Translations under genes and position numbers: made by a program
Assembly (NCBI GenBank): GCA_011800805.1
Contig: MPNW01000012.1
Span: forward strand, 143,694-207,693
Source: Hirudo medicinalis
Taxonomy: Eukaryota; Annelida; Clitellata; Hirudinida; Hirudinidae
Length of the DNA stretch: 64,000 bases
Reading direction: 5' to 3'
The notes under the pieces: generated by a model
The model's database searches: none
What the model was told of the DNA's origin: nothing
Seen by the model: only the letters and a program-made list of their open reading frames with translations
Shown: piece after piece, positions 38,878-50,479 of the stretch
Layout: the number at the start of each line of letters is the position of its first letter
Numbering within the stretch: position 1 is the stretch's first letter

Positions 38878-39610
38878 TTAACATTTTTTGAGCATGGTTC
38901 GAGAAGATTCAGGTCTACATTTATCAGCTGACCGCAAACAGTAAGAATGAATATCAGATGAAAGTTTACAAGCGTTGTTAAATGAGCGAGGCAACATGTT
39001 CTTGGTATATTTATACATAAGGATGGCAATCAGAAAGTCATTTGTTTGGTAAATGTTTAAAATCGAAAGCCAAACACCCATGAACCTACATTTTGAAACA
39101 CGATTAATAATAACATCATTTACATATAACGAAACATCAAAGGATTTAGTTTTACTGTGAAACAGGAGGTAATTGATCTTTTTTAAATTTAGAGAAAATT
39201 TATTAGCACAGAACCAATCAAACAGGATGCTTAGATTAATATTAATATTTGTAGTCAAAGTTTGCAGATTATCGCCTGAACAGAACAAATTGGTGTCATC
39301 CGCAAAGAACTCAGAAACTCGGCACAAGTCATTAATATAAATAATGAATAGAAGTGGACCCAGAATGAAGCTCTACGGCAAGCCACAGGTGATTTGTTGA
39401 ACTGGTGAGGTTGAGTTCAAAAAGTGGACTTATGTTCTATTTGACAAGTAGCTTTTGAACCATTCCAAGGCGATGCCTCTGACCCCATAGTAATCCAATT
39501 TTCTTAAGAGAATGGCGTGATTAACAGTATCGAACGCTTTCGCCAAGTCCAGTAATATGCCGATGGAAAATTTATTTTTATAAATTTCAACAATTCATTT
39601 CAGCTCTTCT
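38878..39610 (-). mobile_element. LINE reverse transcriptase fragment (Jockey/CR1-type), internally deleted
   Basis: In reading order, about 39550-39340 carries [20 protein letters not shown] and ILGPLLFIIYINDL-like pieces with stops. The ORF at 39327-38878 follows with the catalytic block FADDTNLFCSGDNLQTL and DWFCANKFSLNLKK. After GVWL the frame jumps to a C-terminal piece (NDFLIAILMYKYTKNMLPRSF), so the thumb-proximal part is deleted. Not functional. Confidence 0.85.
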
Positions 39611-40360
39611 TTCCATGCACACAGGTCTGGGATTTTGACTCCATCGTTGGGATGCGAGGTTCCACATTTGTATTGCAGCCTCTTGTTTCCAATTCTCGCT
39701 TTAATATTTTGAAAATATTGTTTGCCTTTCATGCCGGGAGTCCTTCTGCTATTGGGTACTTTTGGATCATGTGCCCCAAGGATTCAAAGATTTCATAGCC
39801 TACATCACAATTTTTGTTGCTTCACTGCTCCCATCTCGCCGATCTCAAAACGCATTTGAGAGATTACAGCCCGAACTTTCAAACATTTGATGTGCTGGTC
39901 AGACAGCATTTTTGGAACAGCGGTGGCTATCCATTCGCTCATTCCTATGCCATTGGAGAATGATCTCAATCCATATCCGTCAACTGTCTTTTTAAATTTA
40001 TTAAACAAAAATATATAGTTACAAAACCCTCGTACAAACTTTCAGTAACTCTCTTCTTCCATGCATCTTTCGACATTCTTGCAGTTTCTGATTCAAATTT
40101 CCTGTATTCTTTTATTAGCATGACGTTGTCTTTAAGGACGTCGGCCATAAAATGATCTCTCCCTTGACTGGCTTCGGACAAAATCCCTGTCAACCTTTGC
40201 ATACGAAGACGTGGAACCCACTGCTCGAGCTGAGAGATTCCCATTCCCCCGTATTTGAGAGGAGCATGATAAAAGGTGTTGGATTCGTATTCCAAAAGAT
40301 TTCGTACTGCCTTCCTGATCCGAGGAAGCCAAAGCCTTGAGGGAGATGTTTTAAAACGTA
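39610..40360 (-). mobile_element. R2/R4-like non-LTR retrotransposon fragment with a small LINE-tail insertion
   Basis: About 40350-40040 reads LWLPRIRKAVRNLLEYES, FYHAPLKYGGMGISQLEQW and VPRLRMQRLTGIL, resembling the post-RT region of R2-clade elements. The reading continues at about 39985-39640 (GYGLRSFSNGIGMSEWIA; PNSRRTPGMKGKQYF). The 42-bp LINE tail at 39992-40033 separates the halves. Confidence 0.6.
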
Positions 40361-40365
40361 AAGGT

Positions 40366-40510
<145 letters not shown>

Positions 40511-41240
40511 CACATGATTGTTTATAAACCACGGGTTCCAAATAATTCATGTCTCAACTAGATCGTCAGGTAAATTGGAATTTAAAATGATAACAAATAT
40601 CTGCAGTTTATTTTATGCTATGAGATATTTTGAAAAAAAGTTTTCGGATTTTATGCGTTGTATTGAAGCAATGTATTAATAGATGAAGCAAGTCATCGTT
40701 TTGGTCTTATTACGAATTATTGTTCGGCGCTCCCTGAATCTGTGGCAAACTCTAAAATGTTACGCAATGCATAATTTTGTAGCACGTGGTTATGATGGAC
40801 GAGCAAAAATGTGGTTTATTAACAAAAAATCAATGTGTTAAATACAGCTGATCACAGCAACTATCTCCTTTGATTTGGAATGACGTTGCCGGTAGAAATT
40901 GTTAAGATTGATTGCAAATTAGAATCAGACAACACAGTCCTGTTTTTGGACTTGTTAATCTTCATAAATGAGAATGCTGGTTTACTTATGCTGATCCAAG
41001 CAATGAGAGCATCTTGGCTGCAAAACTCCTCACACTTGGTAATTTGTTAGCACATAGTGACCCATAAAAATCTGAGTGAACCTGATTTGATAATCTCACT
41101 CAGTGCTTGATTGCTAATTGACTCCAGTTGAATGTCCTCAGAATGGAGAAATCAATAAATTGAAGCTCCACACATGATTACAGGTGCCTGCGAGAACAGA
41201 ATGCAACGATACATGGTAATAAAGATAAGCAATCATTTAA
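40511..41240. other. Gap: AT-rich DNA, nothing recognised
   Basis: No ORF with motifs and no repeat found elsewhere in the window. Confidence 0.5.
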
Positions 41241-41530
41241 TTAAGAGGTAATTATTGAGGTCAATGAGTGAAAAGCAGGATTTGAAACGAGATAATGTTG
41301 TGGAGTTAATGATATCGAAGGGTAGAGAGTTCCAGGGTTTGATGACTCGGTTGATGAAGAACTTTTGCCTGTGTTTGGTGGAACATTTCTCTTGGCGTGA
41401 ACGAAGAGGATGGCTCCTGTGAAATATTTTTGGGCGCGTTCGATTTTCAAATCAAGCTGCTTGCTATGTGGGCTCCAGATTGGGGAACAATAAGGAGTGG
41501 TCTCAATATCACAAATTTGTATTTGCATTT
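41241..41530 (-). mobile_element. LINE reverse transcriptase C-terminal fragment
   Basis: Reads YCSPIWSPHSKQLDLKIERA and QKYFTGAI, the conserved post-RT block of Jockey/CR1-type elements, then SNPAFHSLTSII. It is cut off by the dispersed repeat at 41595. Confidence 0.6.
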
Positions 41531-41594
41531 AGCCGATATTTGAGTGCCTTTTGTATCCGAATGGAATGTGAAGACACTTTTTTAATCGTTCTAC

Positions 41595-41732
41595 CATTTA
41601 TATAGCGTCCCTACCCGAGGGCGCTCCCTGGCGGTGCAGGCTGGGTTGCGAACACGACACATTACAACTGTTGCTATTACGACCGCATGCAGGAACGCAA
41701 CCCATTCGGCCAACCTGCACGCCGAATGCTTT
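41595..41732 (-). repeat. Dispersed ~135-bp repeat, inverted copy of 16972-17103
   Basis: Near full-length reverse-complement match including the same ends (TCTACCATTTATATAG at one side, the TTCGGCCAACCTGC stretch at the other). It is more GC-rich than its surroundings. Confidence 0.8.
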
Positions 41733-42585
41733 GTAAATGTAACGTAATGACGAGCTGGAAAGGAGACCAACAAAAAAAGGTTAGAAAGTGCCGGGGGCAC
41801 TCCTCTGATGATTCCCTGTTGGTACGCTCCGTGACAGGAATTTCGTAGTACGTCATCTAGCATTGGCCATTTGGCACTCGGGTAAGACTGGTGACAACCT
41901 GGACAGGCGACCTGGAGAGACGAGTTTCGCGATTGGCCTAGCAACCCGTTGCGATATACTTCAATTGCTGGTAAGTCGAAAAGGAATATGCCCCCCCAGG
42001 GCCCTGCAGAAAGGAGGGGAAGATAACGGACCCACCAATGACCCTACGGTTAAAGACTGGATTTCCAATGTTCACACGACTTTTTGATGCGAATCGGAAA
42101 ATGGGGTGTCATCGAGAAGGTGTGAGTGTGGTAGAAAGCTTCAGACTGAGAGGGGACTTAAGATTTATCAGGCAAAACTAAATGCGAAGGGGAGGTGGAG
42201 AAATGGCGTTTTGGTGCAGCTGTGCATTCAGGTAAAACGCCGAACTATACCGGATCGGTTTCACACCACAGTTCCGAGTGCGTTCGAGTTTCCGGCCTCA
42301 CGGAAGACCTTCCACCAGCTAGGATCAAGTTCCCTCGAGGAAATGAAAGATATGCGGTTTGGCCGAAGTGATGGCGCACGCATTGGCAAATGACATGTAA
42401 CGCGAATGAGGTATATTTAATGCGGTGTATGCGCGCGGTCGGTGAGCATAATTTTCAAAGTGAAGGCAACCGCTGCAATGCAAATATGACGCTCAGTTTG
42501 GACTATATGGCGTCGATGTGCAAAGGACCGCGGGCCGTGCTTTGTCCATCCCTAAGATCCGTTGATGCCCCGCGCAACTAAAAAT
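41733..42585 (+). mobile_element. GC-richer block, possible 5' part of an R2-like retroelement
   Basis: A short frame at 42106-42180 reads RRCECGRKLQTERGLKIYQA, resembling the N-terminal Cys/His finger of R2-like ORFs (CxCGR..ERGLKIHQA). The rest has no clear frame. The base composition differs from neighbouring genes. Confidence 0.35.
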
Positions 42586-43044
42586 ACTAAGTAATAAAAT
42601 AAAAAATTAACAACAATATTTTTCAATAACTTCGAAAGTGTTGATTTATTGAGATTGTTCTTCTACAACCATAGAGAAATAAAGTGAAAGAAAATTAAAG
42701 GGAATCCTTATGTGCTAAATGGTTTATCATCTTTGGATTCATTGTCTTCTTTTTCACTCTGACAATTATAAAACATTATTCAACACATTAGTAAATAATC
42801 ATTGTTAATCAGAGATGCTTCATTTAAATCAGAAACATCCCTTGATGGGTTAATCTCTCACAATTCAATAATCTATCGATTTTACAACTAATAATGGCAG
42901 AGAATGCAAGATGAAGAATACTGCAAAATGCAAAGAATCATGAAAATCAGCCAAAAGACTCAGAAGGAATGTTCCTGGTGCTAATCACTGCAAAACTTCA
43001 ACAAACACTACTAAAATTATTTTGAATACTCCATTTACCTGAGG

Positions 43045-46000
43045 TTACTCGGTCTGCTTTCTTTTCTTACTTCTGTTGCCTTCCAGGGACCCAGAAACAC
43101 CTTCACCTTCATCTCTGCCACTGTCATCCCCATGTCTTTCATTGAAGACTTCATCTTGATCTTCCTCATTCTCATCGTCATCCCCTTCCCTTTCGCCTGC
43201 TCCACCACCTTCGCTCTCATCTCCCTCCCTGTTGACTGTTCTTCTCTAGCGATTCCCTGCAAACATCATTACAAAACATTAATTATAAGAACAATTAATT
43301 ATTGTCCTGTTGACTGAAAGAGAATTAATTAGAACATCACAAACGTTCAATAATGGACAATGTCAAAATCTACCTCTGGTTTGAATGGCAAAAGTTTTCA
43401 AACATCTATTCATATCACAAGCCATCTTTTCCGCATTTTGCACAGAACTCTCCTTAAAGTTAAAAGTTCAAGATTGAGGAGAAATTGAAAAATAATGTAA
43501 TCAACGCATTAAACATTTTTACCATTATTTTGATTAAAGATTTAATTTGGCGTTTCAATTCCTCGTTGTCTTTCTCAACCCGCTTTGAATCTTCATTGGA
43601 GGACAGCAGTTTGGCGTTTGACTTTCTCAGCTGCAATGTGGTATTTTGCAAATTCTGAAACTTTTGTTGAAGGAATCTGTAATCACCGATGAGGGCATGA
43701 TGCTCCGTCTTGAGCTTGTCATTTTCTTTTCTTTGTTGATCAATTTCATTCCTGCATTCTTCATTGGCTTTAGTCAGCTGATCAATTTTCTGTATTAGTC
43801 CCTCCTTTTCTGCACTTTTCAAAGCGATGTCACATCCCACCTAAAAGTATAGAACCAAAGACCAATAAAACCCTTTGGAATTTATATCTTGTTCATGCCT
43901 AATACAATAACCTTAAGATATAAACTGATTTATTTTATAAATAAATTCATAAATTATGTAAATGCAGTTGATTAATTATTAAAATTATTAAAATCTCACC
44001 TCTTTCATTAATCTCACTGCGTCTCTAACTTTTCCTGGTTTAATAAAATTAAGACTTATATTATGACATTTTATCACCTAAAGAAATGTCACTCTAACAA
44101 AAACCAAAGATCATATCATATCAAATATCACTTCACAATAAAAATAAATTATTAAACTAATAAAATGTTATGAAATAAAATAGAAACAAATAAAATGTGG
44201 ACTGTAAGTGGGAAATATTTCTTACTGCAACTTTGATCTGTCAATGTGTCAATAGGTGCAGTTGATGCAGGTGCAGCTACCGAGGATGCACCTTGAGTGA
44301 CAGTTTCCGTGACACCTTCTTCCTGATTTGATTGGATGCTGAAGAAATATTTAAGAATCAAGAGTGGTTTATCACACAGACATTAATCTTCTTTAAACCA
44401 CTACAAATTAATGTTATTGATGGGCTGTTCGTTCCAATTAAATAATTCAAAGCCAAAAGTCAAAAAAATGAATCAACCAGAAGTGCAAAAATGTAAAGTA
44501 GCTGTTCAAACAACAGAACAAACAGAAAACCAGTGTAATGACGAGTCAAATACCACAATTTTTATCAAGTTTGTCTTAGAATAACAGTAAAACATGTTAT
44601 GAGAATAATCAATAATCTTACTTCTCATCTGGTTCTTCATCACTTTCCTTAATAAACAAATAGAAAGTTCAAGAAGCATCCATAATTAAATTAAATTAAA
44701 TTCAATTAAAGTCTCATTAAACACTGACCAAGGCAAGGGCAAGGATGGGGGCTCTGACAACATTTCGTCTGATCACCTTGATGATGCCCAGGTAATAAGT
44801 CCTAGAAGAAGGCATAACAATTAAACAAATAAAAAAATTTAACAGTTTAATTAACAATTACCCTTAAAATGCTCAACTGTTTTATTTTTAAGCAATTAAA
44901 GATACTTAAAGTCCATCAAATAAATCACTTTCATGCAGGTATCCTCATGTGCAAACTAGATCATCGTAAGTTGCAAAACATCACACATGCATTCGTATTC
45001 GTGCTACGCTGGGGAAAAAATCAAAGAAGAAATGAAGGTTGACATTCATACCCTAAGCTTTTCAAGCTTGGAACAACATTGAATCCTCCTGAAATGTAAT
45101 CAATCAATTTAGTTTCTCTGTCCAAATCATAGAGGATGGATGCTTATGGAATCAATAATCACCCTTCAAAGGCTTATGTAAATATGTAAGGTACTGACTT
45201 GCTGAATTCCTGTACAGCTTAGGCGCTCGGTCAATGGCATATGGATCAGCAGAACTGATGGAGAACGAGGAACTGTTAAGAGGCCACAGGTACATGCCGG
45301 ACTGAAGACCCAATACTTTGAGGAGATCCAATGCAGGTGACAAATTTCCATTGTTCGGCAAATTTCCAAGAAATGCATACTGGCCATATGGATTGTGCTG
45401 GTTTTATTGAAAGTTACTTTTGTTTGCTGCTCATGTCCATGGAGATGAATCATTTGTTGGTAACTAATTATATAAATCTAATTAAGAACATATTTCCTAA
45501 TAAGATAAATATTGAGTGGAACTGTGATGAGTTCAAGAAAGTGACTAGAAAGATTGAATAGATGACGAATAGAAAATGGGCTTACATTTTTAATAGAGCT
45601 TGTTTAAACGAGAAAATAATAAGATGATTGAATATATTACAAATTGTCAAAGATTTACAATTTATAAACAATTAAATATAAAAGATATCTATGGTCCAAA
45701 TTTAAAATCACTGGAATGAGACCAGCTTCAGATATTACTGATCAATTACTCACCTTGATGTTTGGATCGTTTGACGAACAGTTCCTACTATTCGCGTTTA
45801 AAATGTCCAGAATTAATGCGCTGTTATTCAAAGGTGACAAACAGTTTATTGCACCAGAACGATCTCCAATTGTTCCTGCTCCAAACGGATTATGATCTCT
45901 TCTGGAGAAAATAAAGTTTCAATCCATTGCTCATCGAATAATATAACATTAATAGTAATAATTAGCATATAATCAGTAATCATAATAATAAGCTTTATTA

Positions 46001-46371
46001 TGCCACAAATGTTGAAACATGAATTGAAATAAGTGAGAAACTTACCCAGCTGGTGTGCTGTGCGTCATTGAGTGCCATGACTTAAGCATTTTATCGGACT
46101 GGGATGCTGGCTGTAGTAGGAAAGCTTTCCTTGCAATTGATGTTGGAATAAAAGACTCCAACAAACCGGCCTCATATTCAGACTCGAAAACAAGGGACAT
46201 TGACTTTGAATAAGGGAGCATATGACAAGACGCAACATTAAAGGCTTTAAAATCTGAATGAGATTTGGTCGCCCTGGAATACTGGGCGCACTCTTCGCCC
46301 TGGAACTTTTCGAAGTTCGAGAAATCGAAAGTATCGACCGCCGGCATTTCAAAGCAATTCCAATGCCGCAA
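43045..46371 (-). CDS. Orphan 11-exon gene: coiled coil, acidic tail and C-terminal basic signal, 512 aa
   Basis: Exons: 46371-46046, 45901-45754, 45397-45199, 45088-45052, 44801-44729, 44647-44622, 44338-44226, 44028-44000, 43840-43523, 43452-43374, 43235-43045. They sum to 1539 bp with all phases matching. A second Met at 46347 is an equally good start (504 aa). The first half is Ser/Asn-rich with repeated HNPFG/HNPYG beginnings of exons 2 and 3 (DHNPFGAGTIGDRSG; HNPYGQYAFLGNLPN). Then come a short hydrophobic-basic segment (GIIKVIRRNVVRAPILALAL), an acidic ESDEEPDE, and a ~106-residue coiled coil encoded by exon 9 (KEGLIQKIDQLTKANEECRN onward). The tail is acidic (EREGDDDENEEDQDE) and ends in a nuclear-signal-like SKKRKQTE. 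I do not recognise a family. A nuclear role is an inference from the tail. Mobile-element debris sits in its introns. Confidence 0.75.
44417..44520 (-). repeat. Diverged copy of the LINE 3' tail region in an intron
   Basis: GATGGGCTG..GTTCCAAT, a AAAGCC stretch, ACAAAAAA-type runs, GTAGCTGTTCAA-like and CAAC end align in order to 38630-38750. It lies in the intron between exons 6 and 7 of the orphan gene. Confidence 0.45.
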
Positions 46372-46629
46372 ATAAAAATTAATCTAAGCAGAAGTTTATC
46401 CCACTATGCAAACTTTTAATTGAAGAATATTTAATTGAATATTTAATTAGAATAATAAATTATTAATATTCTATGATAAAAATTAATAAGGGTTTAACAT
46501 AACATAACATTTATTTATAGTGGTTTAAGGAGACTAATGTCCGTGTGATAAACCACTCCTTCTAATAATTTATTTCACTTAATAATCTCCTCTTCGTTAT
46601 TGCCAAAAATGATGTTGAGATGGCAAAGC

Positions 46630-47820
46630 TGTCACAGATTAAAAGATTAGGCGGCCAAGCCGAAATACTGCACTGTAAGTTAAGCACTGGCTGCGAAGCG
46701 CAACCAGAGTAGTTAAGAACGGAAGCAAGATGGCCTCTTCTGTGGTCATCCGTAGCTTCCAGGACAAGGTCTCCGATAGAGTTAAGATAGGCGATCTTAG
46801 TTTTAAGGGAAAGCAGTTTCTAAGAGCCCATTAGGTTACAAGTGTAATGCTTTTGGCCATATCGTAGCATACTGCTCAATAAGGCTAAGTGTCCCAGATG
46901 CGGGGAGCTCAAGCATAGGATTGAGAAGGAGGCTATTCTCCTTAAGGCAACGAAGAATTTCAGTCATACGAAATCTTACCGCGGCCAGAAATAAGGTAAT
47001 GCGTGCCGAAACTATCCCAGCAATAAGGTTTTGACAGCAACACCTAGCTCACCTTTAGACAGCAAAGCAGGGCAAAGCCTGGACGCAAGGGCCATTGCAA
47101 CAAAATAAGAATAAGCGCAAGCGTAAGACAAAAAATGCAGCTGTTGCGTCCGCGAAACCTGCTGAGCCTAGGGCAAAGCCAGAAGAGATGACAATGCACA
47201 TCTCCACAGGCTTAATAACTAAGCTCATTAAAGAAATTGAAGTACATTCAATGAAGGGAACACGGTACAGCTCGAGGAGGTTTTCACCATCATCGCCAAA
47301 ACTGTTTTCCGATGCGTGTACGAGGACTCCGCTCCAGAAGCAATGCAGTCTGCCACCAAAACCTGCGCATGCAGACCAACATGAATAATGCCAAAAACAT
47401 TATTCAATGGAACTGCCAGGGAATCCTCTCAAAAACGGGTGAATTTGCTTCCTTCTTGAATTCCTTGAAAACTTTGCCAGATGTTACCCTGCTTCAAGAA
47501 ACCTTTCTTAAAAGCAGGCACACCTTCAAACTACATGGATATCAAATTGAGCGATTCGATAAGCAGGATGCTGTCCCACGAGGTGGCATACTGACATAAA
47601 GTGTAAGGAAAGGTCTGTCGAACAGTTCCATTATCGCATCCCAGTCCCCTCAGTGGCTCTCGACCGCGGTCATCGCGTGATCCCTCAAAGATCAAGGCTC
47701 AAGATTGCCTCAAGGAAGGAGATTTTAATCTCCAAACTCCGTATTGGAAAATGTGCTCTGAATCAACATCTGCTTCTCTTAAAGCATCATCCAGACGGAA
47801 AATGCCAGATATTCCCCCTA
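46630..47820 (+). mobile_element. I/Jockey-type LINE: ORF1, endonuclease and RNase H ends, middle deleted
   Basis: 46830-46930 carries gag-like zinc knuckles (KCNAFGHIVAYC, then in another frame KCPRCGELKH). 47095-47388 is a basic ORF1 tail. 47390-47630 is the endonuclease start: IIQWNCQGILSKTGEF, PDVTLLQETFLKS and RGGILT. At 47700-47815 the + frame reads EILISKLRIGKCALNQHLLL and PDGKCQIFP, the C-terminal block of a LINE RNase H. The entire reverse transcriptase is therefore deleted between about 47640 and 47695. Confidence 0.65.
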
Positions 47821-47829
47821 TCCCACTAA

Positions 47830-48800
47830 ATTTGTCTGCATCCCTAAATTGTGCCCGTTCTGCTTCAAAATTCAGTGTAGCCGATCATTTAAGATGCTCA
47901 TGATCCATTGAATTGCAAAGAAAATTGTTGATGTACTTCATCTTAGAAAAACATCTTTCTGCAGATTCCACTGATGTAACTGGTAATGTCAAATATATAT
48001 TTAGATCGGTACAAACATCCATATATTTTCATCTAAACAAGCTCTATTAAATACCAATACCCACTTTCTATTACCACATTTCTCAATCAGTCTCCCCACA
48101 TTTCATCACTTTGAAGCAAAGTCGCTTACCAAACCATACCAACATTGAATAACATAATTTTCGTCGGGGCTGACTGGCCAGTTTCGGCTTCCGCCATCAT
48201 CGGAATCTTACATCCAAATTTGTAGATGAAATGACAACATAGTCAAGAATAAGTAAATTTGAAAATTGCTTAACTGACTAATTTTCCATCGTTCTTCGAA
48301 ATGCACAATTTTTCTAATTGGAAATTCAGATGAAATGCCATCTGAATGTTTAGCATGCAATAAATTGGCCTCCTTGACTATGATGTTTTCTTCCTTGGTG
48401 AGATTAGCTCGAAAAGTAATGAAAATCTAATAACATCATGCCTTTTTTTAAATCTGTTATGCAGCTGCTCACAATATCTAAGGCACGGTTAAAAATATTT
48501 ACTCGAAATCTATCCTCTGGATCGTCGATTGTGTGATCATCTATTAACTCATCAAAATGTCGCTTAGCTTTTTGGTTCTTCTATCCTGATATCTCACATC
48601 AATACCCCATGTTTCAGCAATAGCAATTGCTTCTTGTTTAGCTTCCGTGAACTTCCTGTAATTTGTAGTCACTTGCAGGGCAGTTGCAAGATGATGTGAA
48701 GCTGTACATAAATCATATTTCTCATTTTGAAATATTTCGAAGCCACATCAATTCATTACCAAATTGATATAACGTAGGGGCCCGTGGCTGCTGCCAGAAA
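47830..48800 (-). mobile_element. hAT transposon relic of the ZMYM1-like type
   Basis: On the minus strand about 48725-48560 reads CGFEIFQNEKYDLCTASHHL, then TNYRKFTEAKQEAIAIAETW and GIDVRYQDRR, the helical region of ZMYM1-like hAT transposases. Further downstream EENIIVKEANLLHAKH and stops follow. The GGGGCCCGTGGCTGC stretch at 48777-48792 looks like coding or end sequence of this class. 48041-48200 is shared with 9243-9420. Confidence 0.5.
48041..48200 (-). repeat. Dispersed repeat, copy 2 (inverted relative to 9243-9420)
   Basis: Reverse complement follows the same block order as 9243-9420, including GGCGGAAGCCGAAACTG and TTTAATAGAGCTTG. Confidence 0.7.
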
Positions 48801-49221
48801 TGTCTGGGTACGTGCAAAAATAAATCGTGTTAATTAAAATCGTTACAACTTTTTCATTTCGAACCATACATTAAATTTTATAGAAATTTGTTGATTTTAA
48901 CGTTTCAATAAAGAAAAATAAAAACATATAATTTTAATGTGGTCAATGCAGAATATAAATAACAAAAAATAAAATATATAAAAATATCTAAATTTTAGGT
49001 TTTCGACTCTGGGCCATCCCCGCAGTTGCGGGCCATTAGTTACGCCACTGGTTCGGACCACCCGTTGTGATAACAACATGGAAACTGCGAACGCGGATTA
49101 ATTTCGAATGACGCGGTTTAAGTACATTGCAATTTGGACGTTTATTTTAGTTATTGAATCATTCTTTAACTCTAAAAATTTGTAGTTTTTAATTTCATGG
49201 AGATATTGCTGTAGGAACTGC

Positions 49222-50479
49222 TTAAAGGCAGCTTCTATCAAGTCCAAGGGTGACTGCCAACTCATCGGTGCTATACCCGTTGATAGGTAGTGCTTTCACC
49301 TTGGATACGAAGCATGAATTGTCATATTTGACTGCTAAACACCCTTGAGTATCCTGGCAATAATCCATGCAGGAACTTCTTGTGGGTTTTTCCACTTTCT
49401 CGAAGTTTTTAGTGACGTCCTTCAAAGGCCTCCAGCACATATCTTCAAAAACAAATTATTTAAAATAAAATACTACAAAGTTTCATAACATTTTTAGCTA
49501 GAGCACAAACTTGACATAGCATCGAAATAGCAAAATCATATAATTGATGATAAAAAAACATAAGAAAAGTTTTGAACTGTATAGTGATACAAATACATAA
49601 TCGATGTTCTTGCCTCTGTTTTCAATTTGAACATTTGTGAAATAGTTGAGGCATTCTCTATTGAGAACAAAGCAAAGTGAAGATTCTTGGTCAGTAAAGT
49701 TCTTCTTATCAATTGGTGATTTCACAGTTTGAATGGAGCACGGTGCTTCGGAATCCAAGATAAAATTGGCCAACTGACAACCATCAGCCTTGATACAAGA
49801 ATTCAAACAATCTCTCAAACTCGTTGCTTTGACATTTGTCAAACTCTGGTAGAAGGTTTTCGCTTTTTTCTCCCAACAAATTTCTGGAGAAATGGTAATG
49901 AATTTGTGTTTTGATTTAATTCCTAACTAAAAATTTTGAAAAGCGTTCAAAAAAGTGTTCTAAAAAAGGGTTCCAAAAAGCAAGAATCACCCAAAAATTT
50001 CCAGTGATCTTCAAGCGATCATTATTATAAGTCTAATTATTTCAATTCAAAAGCGAAAGTTTTCATCAAACCTGGTCCATAAGGAGTGATGTGAGGTTCG
50101 AGGCAAGTTCTGTCCAATAAATAAACTCCGCTTCCAATCTTTGACTCAATCTTTGGTGCATCCGTGATTTTTGGCTGCACAAAGCAAGATGGCGACTGAT
50201 TTTTATCCCACATGATGGCAGCGCAAGATTTTAAGGTCAAACAGTATCTCATGCATGTTTCCTTGGTCGTATGCGGAGCAGGAATGAAATCCGGAGAGAA
50301 AGAGTTGTCCTTCCTCTCCCAGCATGGAAAAACTGCGTCAAAAGTTAAAAGTTAAGCTTAGCAAGGAAAATATGGATCCTAATACGATGTCGATGCATAC
50401 CCGTGTTGCCTTTCATTGCCCCTGAAGCTCCATCGAGCAAAAGAAATGCTAGTGGGAGAATTAGTTGAAATCGGATCAT
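49222..50479 (-). CDS. Secreted protein with three PAN/apple-like domains
   Basis: Exons: 50479-50401, 50332-50072, 49883 to 49614 (or 49578), 49442-49222 (stop). It starts with a signal peptide (MIRFQLILPLAFLLLDGASG). Each of the three later exons encodes one Cys-rich apple-like unit starting at a CW pair: FPCWERKDNSFSPDF.. CMRYCLTLKSCAAIMW; ICWEKKAKTFYQ.. CLNSCIKADGCQLANF; MCWRPLKDVTKNF.. CMDYCQDTQGCLAVKY. All junctions are phase 1, as expected for exon-shuffled modules. The end of exon 3 is ambiguous. A GC-AG intron (donor AG|GCAAGA after 49614) gives a domain border like that of exon 2; a GT donor at 49577 also keeps frame and adds 12 residues. Length is about 276 or 288 aa. PAN domains bind proteins or sugars outside the cell; the specific role is unknown. 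Confidence 0.85.

Noticed and set aside
43035..43262. 75-aa basic ORF overlapping the last exon of the orphan gene
   Set aside because: Shadow frame; the phased exon uses the acidic frame ending in SKKRKQTE.
46660..46780. 5S rRNA-like stretch (AAGTTAAGCACTGG)
   Set aside because: Only a short resemblance; the conserved 5S control region and stems cannot be formed.
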